In this document: in pieces, positions 32,567 to 46,059 of the stretch
How positions within the stretch are numbered: position 1 is the first letter of the stretch
Layout: every line of letters starts with the position of its first letter
Assembly (NCBI RefSeq): GCF_040115645.1
Contig: NC_089557.1
Location: forward strand, 3,790,501-3,854,500
Origin: Euwallacea fornicatus
Taxonomy: Eukaryota > Arthropoda > Insecta > Coleoptera > Curculionidae
Length of the DNA stretch: 64,000 bases
Reading direction: 5' to 3'
Translations under genes and position numbers: made by a program
The notes under the pieces: model-generated
Told to the model about the DNA's origin: nothing
The model's database searches: none
Seen by the model: the letters and a program-made list of their open reading frames with translations, nothing else

Positions 32567-34414
32567 CATCTTATACATATGTCTGCGCCTGGGAATGCCA
32601 TTTTTGATAATACAGAATTTATCTAAATTATTCCTTAAACAATTAAATAACCGTTTACGAAAATTAATAGTGCGGTGGGAACAAAACCGGTCTTAAGGGA
32701 CATTTAATACCAAACTTTTCTTAAACTCAACTTAGTGAACGCTGGGGAGACAGGCCTTAGCTTGTTATCTATTTGCGCGTCCAAAATTTGTTGCTTTGAA
32801 TTTTTTAATCAAACCGCTGAAGAGGCAATTTGACTTCAAAGTCTAGAGCTAAAAAGCGATGTAAAGAAATCTTATAAAATTTATAAAATGTTTAATAGAG
32901 AATGGTTTCCTCAACAAATACGTAGCAAAAATTACAGAATATTTTGATTTCTCCTCATTCAGAAGACCTTAACCTGCCCGTTTCGAACTTTTGAATAAAT
33001 AAACTTCTAACGAAGCTATTGAAAGCCACAGCTGGAGTTACAAAATAACGTATAAATCCCTAAAATCAATTAAACCCAGTGGCAATAACGGTTTCATAAA
33101 AAAAGAAAAAGAAAAAGTCCAAGAGATTCTTCTCTCCTCTTAGACGCCCACATCTCGTTAATATAGTGTACAATGTCGGTATAACTTTAACGAATTTCTG
33201 AAGGTTAACTTGAATTTCTTTAATTAATTACCGTAAATATATTCAAAACTTTCCCAATATTTCTATATGCCCGGCCTCATCGGAAACTAATAATCTTTTC
33301 GATTAGGTCCTGTGAAAGCTCACTAAGTAACCAACATAACTTGTGGAAACTTCTAGTAGAAACTTTAAAATTCGATCGCGCACCTGAATCTGCCCCATTC
33401 AAGTACAGCGAGTGGGGTCTAATTTAAGCTACTTCACAACTTTGTCGAATTCATTATCGTTGCAAAATAATTAACAAACTGGAGCGAGTTCGCTCGCAAA
33501 TTGCCCTTTAATGGAAACCTGAAGTTGACTTATTTCCTGCCCTTAAACTCATTTAGGCCATGTGAAAAAATAACCGAGAAGGAATAGAAGAGAAAAGCAA
33601 CAGCTTCTAGAATTGCCGATATATGTAACGATCACTAAATCACTTAGCGCAAAGGGTGGCCCTGTTTTATTGCTTTCTGCTGGGTATATGAGGGAGAGGG
33701 AGAGCTTCTAGACGCACTTTGATGTCGAATTCTTTAACAAAAGATTTCGTGACTTCGTCTTCTAGGCCGAAATTAAAAGTTCTTCTGCGCAATTACCGCT
33801 ATGCAAGGTGCCCATTTCTGGAGCTCAAGCATGAGAATCTCGGTAAGCATAAAAGTCACGAGATTGAATTGGGGTTAAATCGCGCTTTTTGAAGTTAAAG
33901 ACTATGCCGTGTTGAGAAATATAAATTTAAAAAAACTTTACATTTTTTCTTCAGCTTATTTTACGAGTTGTAGCTGATCACTGCTCACTGCAACTTTTCC
34001 TTTTCTAGAGCCTGGCGATGTCATATTTTAAAACCGACGTTTCGAATTTTGACAACCATCATCAACGTTGGTTTTTTCTACCGTGGTCACTTTGAATCCT
34101 CGCATTTCACAATTTATATTTTTTTTCCGATTATGGTGATGTATCACATATTAAGGCTCAGTCATGTAATTTGGTATAAATACCTATAATCCAAAGTCGT
34201 TGAGTGAACGGAGGAAAAAACATAGTTTTAAAATTTCAGTTTCTTTAAACTCCAAACTAGGCAACTTTGGGCCAATTTAATCGACCTTGTATCTTTTATG
34301 GTTACCGAAATCCTCCAAGTTGAGCTTCAAGAACGAATGCTGTATAGACTTGTGGTTATTAGCATCACGGTCTATACAGCTTTCATCGGAATTGATGGTT
34401 TTAAGACGTAAGAA
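32567..34414. other. Non-coding DNA
   Basis: No gene, terminus or structured repeat was recognised. Confidence 0.5.
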
Positions 34415-34415
34415 G

Positions 34416-34446
<31 letters not shown>

Positions 34447-34454
34447 AGAGAGAG
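34415..34454 (+). repeat. (GA)n microsatellite, imperfect
   Basis: About 40 bases of GA with interspersed GAAA steps. Frames through it (RERERE / LSLSLS) are repeat artefacts. Confidence 0.9.
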
Positions 34455-37400
34455 CATTGTATTGTTGTACTTCCAAACAATGCTGTAAAATTCCCCTTTG
34501 GTGTAGGATTTATTGTATTTTCTTAGAGCTTAAACGAACCGATCCAAATTAAAAGCGATCAAACCCTTCTCGAAGAAATAAAATATCGCTGCAGAGATGG
34601 GATTTGGATTTTACTCAAACAATCAAAAGAGGGGCTTTAAATTGTTGGAAACAAAGGAAAACAATTTAATTTTTTGGAGGTATACGAATTAGCATTGTTT
34701 TAAGCGACCGATTGAAAAAAGTGCTTTTTCCTCTCTCAATTCCATATGACTTCACACAATAATCGCAATTTTCCGGTCTAAACACCTTTTTTGTTATCAA
34801 CGTCCGGGCCCTCGTTTAACGGTGATATAATTTCTCTTTTAACGATATCAGAGAGTGGGATCCGAAGGGGATTGAAGATAATCCGTGTGTTGTAAAAGAA
34901 AACGGAAATAGGCTCAAGACCAATTGGAATTACATGGTTTAAGAAAAAAATGGTTCAGGAAGACTCACTATAAATCCCTGGCAATTTTCTACCAAATGAA
35001 ACTAACGTTGATAACCATAAATCACATTGTAATAGTTCTCTCAAAGTTCTAGCAACTTTGTTCGGAAGGTAACAGGTCGATGGATTCCATCGAAATTGGG
35101 CAAAAACCAAAAGGGTTGTTACGCTACAACTTATGTAGATTTAAAATTTTCCCACCATACATGTGATGTAGCAGTAAAAGTGCATTCCAGCTTGGATTTG
35201 CCTGTAAAATTAAACTCGTAACAACCTCCTCAATAGAGGCAAGACGCAACATGATGCCGCCATAAAACCTAAGCCAAGGGGTTAATAAAAGCGTGGTTTC
35301 TAACATAATTGCCAAACTTGGTTACTAATTTATTCCGATTAACTTGAAGTTATCCGCCTTTCTTCTAAACAACCATAGAAGGAGTAAGAAACTATTAATT
35401 CTCTCAAAAAAGACTGAGAATGAGATGGTGGTGAATTACGATTGTTTTTTTTTTGTACTTTATCACCGGTGTTGCAAGGCTAATGTGGAAAGGGGAAAAT
35501 ATGAAATAAGCTGAAATTTATTGGGTCTTAGTGCAGGTGAGAGGGTTATCTCAGTCTTCTATTTAGTAAAATAAGGGTAAACAATTTGTCTTAGAGCCCG
35601 ACCTTAACGAGATAGTGCCGACTAATCTATTAACGGGACTGGGTAATTTTGTTCACAATCCTCATAACTTATTCATTTCTGCTTTAATGGATTTTGTGTT
35701 GGAAGACCGCAATTTATGTTACCTCCTCCTAGGGAAATATATTTCATCTACTTATAATTTATTTTCCGCGTAATTATTTATTTCAAGAATATTTCATAAA
35801 TACCGATTTTTTATGGCTAAAAGGATCATTAGATTCGGAGAACTGGCAACTTTCCCTCGAATATAATCTGCATGGAAACTATATTTACAGCCAGACTATT
35901 GGTCCACGTTTCCGTGAATATTCTCCTCTTGGAAAAGTTATTTCCACATTAATCTACTGGCCCACAGAGGTAAATTTTTAGCAATCATGGCAGTAAAGTT
36001 TCTGTTGACCTAGGAGATACAGACTTTGGTATTAGTTCATTGCTCGGTTTCAGCACACACACAGAATTTAGTGGTGAATTGTGAGTTTAGCGGAGTTTCC
36101 ATGGTGAGTTCGCAATTTACTACTGAAAATAGAAATTGGCATTTTCAGTATATGTATGTTCTTAATTTGGAATTGCTAAATATGTCAATTGTTGGGGCTA
36201 TTTTCCAGCCATCGCGGTCATGAGATCAGTAATTATAGATATTGTATATACAGTTCAAGTATCTTTTGACGAAATTAAACTTTTTTGAAAATCGGCTAAT
36301 TGGGACCGTGAATACCTCAAGTCTGCCACTGGTTCGGGAAAGGAAAAAAACTAATAACTATTAAACTAATAACTTTCGTTGAGAACCGTGATATCGGATA
36401 CCCGTTTGATGAGTCTCCTAAATGGTAATTACGCACTAATGGACGTAATTTTAGTCCCCACTGAAGGGAGCAACAAATAATTGCTTTGTTGAGCTGCGTT
36501 GCTACTTTGGAAATAGGATTCAAATTCCCGGCTTCAAATCAAGCGAAATCGATTAATCCTCAAATTAACTTCTTGTTAAAATGGCAACTTCGCAATCTTC
36601 TTTTGTCAAGTTTAAACAAGACAGATCTGCAAATTAGAGTTGATATAATACAGTACGGCGTTGCCAAGCCTAGCGAAAGAAACATAAAAAAAGTCTACGA
36701 TCACCTTCTTGCATGATCCTCTTACGAGGGCGTTCTGTGTAGTTATTATTATCTCGTTAATTTCAAATTTAGAGAAACACGACAGGGCGGAGATTGGTAT
36801 TTGCTCCTACAGCTCGACGTCAAACTTTGACAGGTTTGAATAAAAAATTCCCAGATTGGGCTAAAAACGTGAACTTCGAGGAAAAGGAAATAATATGAAT
36901 ATGAACATTTAAGCAGTTTTCCAATACGACTCAGGTTGCGTGAGTCTCAATTTTCAAGTTTATTTCAAACATAAAAAGTTTGCTTCAAGTCTTGACCTTT
37001 ACGATATCAACATTCAAGTAAATTTTTCATGGAATCAATTCGAATTCCGGTAGACAAAAGTGTTGTCAAAATACGTGCAGAATATAAATTTTCAGGGTGT
37101 TTTAACCCAATTTTGAAACGCTTTATTGGCGAGTTTGGAGGAAAATCGTTGTAATGTAGGATTTCAAATTTTCTCAAAATTGATAAACGGAAGGCCTACA
37201 GGATGCCTCAAGTGCCATGTGGCCAAATCTTCGAAACGGTGGTAAATATCAAATCGATTAATTTAGAACGAATTGCAGCCCCTGAAGACTTTTAATTGCC
37301 TTAATTCATCTTATAAATCGCGATGCTGCAACTTCTCACATCCCCTCAATGTGTATTTAACCTAATCTGATCAAAATTCTTTCACCTGCTTCTCTTGAAG

Positions 37401-39390
37401 CACTTCAGTGAAGATCTTCTATGAACTTCCTCTCTGTAAACTATGTAAACACAATTTGAAAAGTTACAGAATGAACTTCGCGCTATTTCTCGTGGTTATT
37501 TTTCGTCTGTGAGTATATTTTTCCATCCGGTCCCTTTTCCTCAGGAAACAGTCCTTAATTCCAAGGTTTTCCCGTGCAACTCACTTGATTGGTTTGACCT
37601 CTATATGATTTCATTATAGCAAGCTTTTAATGCCTTTTCAGCATTCATTGTTCAATGTCCCTCAAAAACATAAATCCTGCATTTGGTTCGGAAACCAAGC
37701 GCACATTCGCCCATTAAAATTACGTGTCCCAAAGCATTAAAATGAGGGCCATAGAGGTGGGGTGAAAATGTTTTGCTCATAACGAGTAATAACTCTTAAA
37801 TACATATCCTTGACACGAGAACATGAGCCCTTTTAAAAAGGAAAATGTTGGTCGCAAATTGGACTTTCAGGTCTCTTGGTGACAGTATCTAAGTGAAAAA
37901 TTACATATAACTTTTAAAACCTTTTCATGGGCGAATTTATTATTACTGCAGTGAGAAAATTAAGCAAAATAAACATCCAGCTCATTTACATTTGTTTATA
38001 CACCATTTCGTTTATAAGAATGCCTTCGCTTTTTATTATTCCCCTGCGTCTGGAATTGCCTCCAACCAATGCTGGTTAATGTGTCGGAAGAATAAGCTCG
38101 CAACGTTGATAAATAATTTAAGTGAAAAAAAGAGAAAGGGTTTGTTCGCAGAAAATCCTCCAATGTTAAAGGGTTGCCTTTGGCGGCTCCCCGTTTCGAT
38201 GTTTGCTTGTCAAAAATTCATAAAAACAAACAGGGATGATTCAAGTGAAAAAATGAGATGAGATGATCCGAGTTGAGCCAAAGAAAGTGGCAAAAACTAT
38301 AATGATTTATAGCTAATTCGGAGTTAAACCGACACCGACTGGTACTGACGTCTGTCGATCTTCCATCCTGCACTTCGCACAATCTTGATTTGATTTGGAA
38401 TTACCGGGTAAAATCAAATTTCCTAATGCCCAAATTGCAAATTTTGAAATACTATTTTAATTCTTCTGTTCTGAGTGACATTTAACTGAAACTAAACTAC
38501 TTTTAATTAAACTGTCAGTTCCAGTTTCCCTTTTCGTTTTTTTTTGCTGATCAAAATCGAATAGCTGCAGGCAAAATTCTAAAAGAATACGAAAAGTTGG
38601 TGTTTTGTTGCAAGTCGAAACTTCGATATTGAAACAAGTTTAGCATGGCCTTAGAAAGTTAAAATTCGCCATTGAAATTTTCAGGTGCACATGATTATTG
38701 CTTGGGTAACAAGAGGAAATTGGGGCATTAGTGCTTTGGTGAGAGATAATAAATGGTTCCACCTCAATAATAATTATCCGCCCGACAAAGCTCTGGGACT
38801 ATTAATAATCTGAGCTTTGCCCATCATCGGGGAATTTTTACCGTTGTTGGAACCACCGGTCTCTGGGTGAATTCAGGGTTAATGAAGTTTAAAAAAAGTT
38901 TAGCGTGCTACATCGTGGCAATTAAAATGTGATTAATAAAAGTGTCACTGGCATTTAAAAACGAATCGAGCATAGGCGTCAGGTCATGTGACCCTTTTGG
39001 GGGGTAATTAACTGAGGGAAAAAAAATTTTCGACCGGGCAATAAGCGGTCTAAATTTCATTTTTGTGTCGTGATTAATGATTTCAAAAGCATATGAATTC
39101 AATGTTTTTCAGCATTTCTGATAAAACGTGTTGATATTTGATGCAGACCAAAATGATGGATTTAAAAATACAACAAGCCCACTTCAAGGAGGTCTTGATG
39201 AATTGCAAAGTCAGACTGAGAGGCTCCGTTGTTCGCCCAAAAGAAGACATAATTAGCAAGCCATAAAACTCAATCACGACTCAAAAAAACCGTGAATCAA
39301 AAATTTAATCCACGTATTACTGCTCTACGGATAATTTTTTACTTAGAATAAAAATCAGTTTAAAATATCCGACACTCCATTCGATTTGAA
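34455..39390. other. Non-coding DNA
   Basis: Long quiet stretch. Frames are short and motif-free on both strands, and no transposon ends were found. It may be intronic or intergenic. Confidence 0.55.
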
Positions 39391-39393
39391 CAT

Positions 39394-40370
39394 GAAAAAC
39401 CGGAGACGCCTTGCAAAGACTTGATTAATGGCAACAACTCGTTATGAAGTCTGTTGTTAAATTAATTAAGATATTTAAGGAAATCTTGACCTCCTGGTAA
39501 GCTTCTTAAGAGTGAACTTTTTCGTTGAAAAATTACAACCACGTCAAAGTTCAACGTATCAGACGTCATCATCGTCAACATCATAACCCAGGAGCGACTT
39601 GCAATGGGTCGATAAATTCAAAAAACGCTATTTAGCATTTTCCTAAGGTCGTTCGCATTTATATCAAATTCTTTACTTTTTGGTGCTCTATTGAAGACCT
39701 CGATTTATGAGTCAATAAATTACGAATAGATAAAAATGCCGAACAATTAATTTGAGCTTAATATGAGCATTCAGGGGCGTCGAAAACTAAACGATCGCAC
39801 TGTTGTTGGCTTTCAAGTTTTTTTTAGGTTTTTTCCAAAAGAATTCACGATTTGATACGTCATGAATGCCATTGATTGATGTGAACAGTTTTAAGCTGAG
39901 TAATTGTTACAGGGAAAAATCAGTGGCATTTGCCAAAGAATTAATAAATTGATAAAACGCTTTTTAATGTTTTTCTTTTATGTTTTTAAAGCATAAACAC
40001 TCAGGTTTTAAAGTTCCGAAACATCCTAAAACCCCGAAAACTCCATTTGATTTATACATCAGAATTCAGGAACATCTCGCAAAGGTTGAAATAACGCTGT
40101 TTAGCATTTTTCACGATTCTCACATTTTTATAAGATTTTGGACGTTTTTATACGCAACTGAGGACCTGCATTTTCGAAACGATATAGAAGAAACTCTTCG
40201 AAATATCAGAATTCGAATATGATTTGAATATCATAACCTAGAGCCGTCTCACCGAATATTGATAAATAATTGAAACAACCGTTCTTTGCCTTTTTCAAGG
40301 TTTAAAAATGTTTATTAAATTCTAGATTTCATTAAACGCCACTGAGGACCTCTACTTTTTATTTACAAAT
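39394..40370 (+). repeat. Highly degenerate tandem repeat region
   Basis: Similar words recur at about 39410, 39600, 39930, 40075 and 40250: a GATAAA/GATAAATT word, then AACGC..TTTAGCATTTTTC or a variant, and in three units a later GAGGACCT / GAAGACCTC box (39693, 40161, 40345). Spacing varies from ~140 to ~330 bases. The units are too diverged to give exact borders by eye. Confidence 0.45.
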
Positions 40371-40386
40371 TATAACAAAACATATA

Positions 40387-40988
40387 CAGGGTGTTTCCTA
40401 ACTACGTGTAAAAAATTTAAAGGCGTAATCCTCGACTGATTTTGAGTCAAAAATGTCTAATAAATATATGTCCGCAAATGCCTTGTTTCCAAGATACAGG
40501 GTGTTGACTGAAAGACGTTGAAAAAGGTTTTAAAGGTTCCTAAAAGTTTGGTGGTATTTACTAAATTGTTTATTGTTAGTTTTTTTGCTACTTCCACTAC
40601 TATAAACAAGATAGTCAGTGTTATTTTGGTGTTTTACTCTCTAAAGTGAAAGAATTTAGTTCTGTGTCCCAAAAATCAGATTATACCTCAGTTTTGAAAA
40701 TTTTTCAAATGCGTAATTACACTAATCAAGAAATGGCCAATATGGTTTTTGTTTACGGCCTTGCTGATGGTAAGTGTTTGGCAGCGAGGCGCATTAACAT
40801 GGAAAGGTTTCCAAACCACCAAGCTCCCAACCACCAAACCTTTAAAACCTTTTTCAACGTCTTTCAGTCAACACCCTGTATCTTGGAAACAAGGCATTTG
40901 CGGACATATGTTTATTAGACATTTTTGAGTCAAAATCAGTTGAGGATTACGCCTTTAAATTTTTTACACGTAATTACGAAACACCCTG
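40387..40988 (+). mobile_element. Short element with CAGGGTGTTTCC ends carrying a transposase HTH fragment (copy 1)
   Basis: A 602-bp element flanked by TA (40385-86, 40989-90). The arms match outward-in for about 165 bp (40387-40553 and 40826-40988) and contain a second terminus-like motif TACAGGGTGTTGAC 109-110 bp inside each end. Two longer relatives, 51643-52395 and 60672-61425, are nested in Tc1-like elements. Compared with them, the right part here has been replaced by an inverted copy of the left arm. Confidence 0.85.
40709..40858 (+). pseudogene. Transposase N-terminal DNA-binding fragment (DUF4817-like)
   Basis: The frame MRNYTNQEMANMVFVYGLAD continues through CLAARRINMERFPNHQAPNHQTF. 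This is the helix-turn-helix segment at the N-terminus of insect DUF4817-type transposases, equivalent to ...RVYAQRFPEGKHPKPAVFERL in the 29.7-kb element. The in-frame reading continues upstream to 40648, but only from a GTG. It runs directly into the extended right TIR (after NHQTFKTFF), so residues beyond ~40858 are repeat sequence, not protein. No catalytic domain is present. Confidence 0.65.
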
Positions 40989-41202
40989 TATAATTCAAAA
41001 TTTCGTAGAGTCCATTTAAGTTGGACACCACAAAAGTCATGTTCCCCAAATGAAATTGGGTTGAAATTGGAGACAGTACTTTTTGACATCCTTCCGAGAT
41101 AACGTTCTTGGTTATCTTGATATGCTGATAGCTGAATTATTTCCAAATTGAATATGTCGAAATTTGGGGGTTATCTAGAGACGTTTTTTTAAAGATTTTA
41201 TA

Positions 41203-42625
41203 CACTCACGTTCACATGAAATGCACCACCCAGTAATACTAATAATTAAGTCTTGTAACTTTGGCAAAATAATGCTTCATAATGGAGCATCAAATGATCA
41301 GACTTTCAGTAAAAAAGCAAGAATGCTAGTGGTTTTTATGTCATTGACCTTTTAGATTTTTCATTCAACTGTAAATAAATAAAATAATATTTACATGGAA
41401 ATATCAGTCTATTTTGTTGTTGAACTGTGAACAAGACATCTCAAAATGGCCCCAGTAAGACAGCGTCGAAATTTTTCCCACGTTTCGGATTTCGACAGAG
41501 GGCGAATTATCGGCATGAAGGAGGGTGGACTTTCTTTTCGTAAGATTGCCCGAAGAATGAATCGGAACCACACCACGATTGCGAGAATATGGTCTCCATG
41601 GTCTGAAGAAAGGGTTCAGCAACATCGTCCAGCTGGACGTCCTCCCCGTAGCAGCAATGCACGTGAAGATCGACTTCTTAGACGGATGGCCATTGGTGAT
41701 TGATTTCAAACAACAATGTCTGTTGAAGTAGATTGGATGGGAGCTCTAAATTGTCGGGTGTCAATGACAACAGTTTACAGAAGAATTTCGTCTTTTGGCC
41801 TGCATTCATACCACCCAAATCTACGACTGCCACTAACCGCCCAACACCAAGCTTCCAGATTGGCCTGGTGTCAAGAACGAGTTGATTGGAGTCATGAGTG
41901 GAAAAATATCGTCTTCAGTGACGAGTCGCGATTTTGTTTATGAATCAATGATGGTCGTAGAAGAGTCACACGATACAGAGGTGAAAGAAGAAATTTGCAA
42001 TTTTGCGAAAGGCGCCACACAGCTTTATCACCTGGTGTTATGGTCTGGGGTGCGATATGTGTTGGTCGAAGATCCTCTCTTGTGTTCATTCCAAGCACCC
42101 TAAACATACGTCGCTACATTAACAATGTTCCGAGGCCAGTATTAATACCCTTCATTCAAACTTTACCAAATGGCATTTTTCAACAGGATAATGCAAGACC
42201 ACATAGTGCGAACATTACTCGATAATGCCTGGAAGAAACACAATTGGAAATACTGCCTTGGCCTGCACGGTCACCGGACCTATCGCCCATCGAACATCTT
42301 TGGGACATGATGAGTCGCCGTCTTCGAAATTTGCCGAGACCTCCAAATAATGTAGATGACCTACGACATCATCTTGAGGTAGCATGGAATGAAATACCCC
42401 AGGAGGATACTGATCATTTGTTGCAAAGCATACCGCGAAGAGTACGTGCTTGCATTGTCGTACGAGGCGATGTCACTCATTATTAATTTTTTAATTAACA
42501 AATGTTTTTATCTTTTTACTGAATGTCTGATCATTTGATACTCCATTATGAAGCATTATTTTGCCAAAGTTACAAGACTTAATTATTAGTATTACTGGAT
42601 GGTGCATTTCATGTGAAAGTGAGTG
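41203..42625 (+). mobile_element. Tc1-like DD34E transposon (CACTCAC ends), family C member 1
   Basis: A 1,423-bp element flanked by TA (41201-02, 42626-27). Ends are CACTCACGTTCACATGAAAT and, inverted, CACTCACTTTCACATGAAAT. The TIRs are ~110 bp and nearly identical (to about 41313 / 42515). One transposase fills the interior. Confidence 0.92.
41446..42486 (+). pseudogene. Tc1-like transposase with three nonsense codons and no frameshift
   Basis: A single frame of 346 codons from MAPVRQRRNFSHV to RGDVTHY, stopped internally by TGA at 41701-41703, TGA at 41941-41943 and TAA at 42223-42225. Domains in order: helix-turn-helix pair with FDRGRIIGMKEGGLSFRKIA, the AGRPPR hook, first catalytic aspartate in FSDESRFCL, second in QQDNARPH, and glutamate in ARSPDLSPIEHLWD, with 34 residues in between. 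All catalytic residues remain. The protein is a relative of the minus-strand gene at 46.2-47.2 kb. Confidence 0.93.
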
Positions 42626-42627
42626 TA

Positions 42628-45600
42628 GATTATAACTTGAGTTAGTCGCGCAGGTTTAAGAATTTTTCCATGCTTTTTCGTGATTTCTATTCTTGTGGGG
42701 CAGAAAAACAAGTATATTTGAAGTTTTAATTTTTCAAAAGTTTTCCGGCAAAAATAATATTGCTACCCAACAAACAACTAGCCTTATATTTAACGAAACA
42801 CCACGCCAGGAAGCTAAATCAATAAGGGAAGTCCTAAGACTTCTCTATTCAATTTAACTAGCACCTAAAGCATTTCAATTAAAACCCGACGAGGTTGAGA
42901 AACTTGTCCAGACAAAGTCGATTTAATAAATGAAACTTCAACTTTTGCAGCACAAATAAACTTTCGTTCATTGTCTGAGCTTTAATAAGAATTAAAAAAG
43001 TTTATTTCATGTATCGCCTGAATGCAGATGAAATGACCACGGAACATTTTATCGTTCATCAATATGGTCAATATTTTATGAGCTTTTAGTGTGAAGTGCT
43101 CAATTCCACTTATTTGTACTACTTTCACTTTTTTCTTTTTTTTTTAACTTTTTCCGCATAAAATCACAACAAATCCTCAGATGGACAATTTCCCGACATT
43201 CACGCTGAGTAAGCTCAGAAGTTGTAGGATTTCCCACTGAGATGGGAAGTACGACGTGACACATGGAAGGTATTCACTTTACTAGATCTGTAACGGTACC
43301 GCTAAGAGTAGTAATAGTAACCGAGCTGGTGGATTTCCGAGGACTCAAAGGGGAAATAAGTTCCAGATCAATGATGGCTCAGTCAATGATATCCTCAGAA
43401 ATAGTGTGAGAGGAGCAGAAGCGGTTTTTCAGTGTAAATTACTAAACTCAGGTCGGTTTTGATGTCAATTTCTCGGGTTCCCGCTGTTGACTGATCTTCA
43501 GACCACACTGACTCATGAAAACTTAATAATATTCTTAATCAATAGCACTGTGGTGTAAGGAGACACTGGAAATCCTTGCGAATGCGTTACTGAAGAATTC
43601 CTCCAATTCTACAAGATATGTTGTTCTCTTAGACGGGAGCAGGTTGGAATCCCCTGCATTACAATACAAGTGTTAAAATTCTTGATGCAATTCAATGACC
43701 ACATATCAGAATTGTGTAGGTTGCTTTGGTCACAAGCCAGGTGTTTGTATCATAAGCTGTGGGGATAGACACCATGCAGGGAAGTACAAATAGGGCATTG
43801 CCTTTTGGTGGTAGTCACGTTGGAGATATGTACCTACTTTGCATCGTTCTGAAATCTCCAATCTCTATTGTGCATGCAACACTTTTCTGTGTAGTATAAT
43901 TGTACCTGGCACCTCCCACTCCCTTCCTCGTGTTACCTTTTTCACAAAGTATTATTTTTAAAACATTCAAAAGCAACATTAAATGGGACAAAAAATAATA
44001 CTTTTTGTTATTTTTTTATTTTTTTAAATGACACTGGTAACGCAAAATGGCCGATGTTAAAAATTCAAATATGGATCAATTGATACCTCACATTAAAGGT
44101 CTTTTAAAACCATTTTCAGTTATATATTGCGTTTCAAAATCTATCGATTGGTTTTTAAGGAAAACAAGTATAAATTTGGTAAAAAATCAAAATAAACTCG
44201 GTTAAATAATAGGTAGGCAATGAAAAAATCTTGTTTGTCGATAAGAAGTTAGATTGTTTTAGGATTTTATGCTGACAACAGATTTTGGTTAAAAGAAAAA
44301 GAATAAAAAGAAAAATAAAAATAATTTTACTTTTAGGTACAATTTAGAGTCCCACGGTATATTTGTTTGCCTAAGTTATTAGGGCCGTCGAGGAATCTGC
44401 GAAATCTGCATAGTTGAAAAAAATAAGTAATTTTATGGAAGAGAAAGAGGTGCGGACCGTAGTGTTGTGAAACCACTTTAAGATATTAAAGGGCAAAACA
44501 CCTCTGGAAGAATAATTCTTAATGCGGGGGTTGTTTATCAAGGGTTCATTAAAATAGCTATTTATGCAAGCAGTTAGGAAATGAATAATTTTATATGTCG
44601 AGTGGGCTTTTGCGGCAGAAGCAACGCGAGGTCATACCAATGTCAAACGTTAGGGGCCCTTTCCCTTGATATCGACACCATGGATTAGTGTCCCATTGCG
44701 AAGGGACCTCAAAAATATCAAAACGACGCTACGTCTAATCCTGCTAGATAATTGGTTTGAAACACGTACGTAATATTGCTGGGTGGTGCCATACGAGACT
44801 CAATAGTGTCAATAAGACACAATGGGGCCAGATGAGGTACATTTGTGTAATGTCTGGCGATAATAGTCCATTTCATGCATACATAATTTTTGAATACGTT
44901 CATTACTTAAATCTACGTCGAACTCAACTAATCCGCTGAAAAAAAAATTCCCCATTTTCCATTACTTTCTCCGGATTAAAACCATATGGCATTAATACCT
45001 ATCGGCATAATCATGTCGTTGATACCCCATTCAGCTTTGTCCAAGAGGAAATCGAGTTACAATTGGCAAATGAAGTGAAATTCGTGTATTTTTAAGCGTA
45101 TTATTTCTGAATATGTCATGGAGCCATTGTGATCGATAAATAATATTTTAGTTAAAATAAAATTTAGGGGTTTTGTGTTGGCATTTGATTTTGTTCACGT
45201 TTTCATCTGGTGCTTGTTGTTATAATAGCTGGTAGGGTTTTGAACGAGACATTTGTTTGCGAACGATTACAGGGGCCTAATGGATGTAAACGCTGCAAGA
45301 AGGTTGTAAAATATAAACATGCCTCCACCCTTTTATACGTGAGAGTGAAATACAAAGCTCTTTTAGCATATTTGTATATGGAGGTAGTAAAGAAGTCACA
45401 TAAAGCTGAAAGTCATAAATGTTTTACCTCCGTTAAAATTTTTCTAGACTTTGTGGTGAAAACTAGAACATAACAGAGTTGGTTTCTTGAGGCACAAACG
45501 AGGCGTCTATTTCTTAATTCTCTTTGATATAATATTACTTAAAGGATAATTAAATTAATATTTCTCTCATTGGCAAGTTTCTTTTATGAACACTTCCGCC

Positions 45601-46057
45601 AATTCAACTCGCTACTTATCTTTAGCTCTCTTCTTCGTAAAATTACAAATTTCACCCAGTCATAAATTTGGAAAGTTGCCGGCTCTCTAACTCTATCGAA
45701 GGAAAAAGCAACAGATAAAGTAAATTTCGCGGAAGATCCTAATTGTTCAAGTTTTTCTATTGTGAACAACAGTTGGGAAAATATACGATAAAAATCACTT
45801 TTATGTTGAGCTCCCGAAGTTTTTCCTTTTAAGGTCTTAGAAAATATGAGATGGGCTTTATTTTATTGCGCCCATAGACCAGTAAAATGGATATTAGGAC
45901 TTCACGTTATGGCCGAAACAAGGGTGTTCCGCAAATGAACTTCCATCCACCAACTAACGTTCTATTTTAATCACTCATTCTGGTTGTGTTTAGTGTATCG
46001 ATGATTTATGATAGTGTAGGATGGGTTTGAAATCGATCAATTTTAGTTAAGGACTAA
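42628..46057. other. Non-coding DNA
   Basis: No supported gene or transposon end. The frames near 44718-44939 are opposite-strand shadows of one another, and those at 45210-45473 lack motifs. Confidence 0.5.
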
Positions 46058-46059
46058 TA

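Noticed and set aside
34277..34526. Frames with RERERE or LSLSLS repeats
   Set aside because: They are translations of the GA microsatellite.
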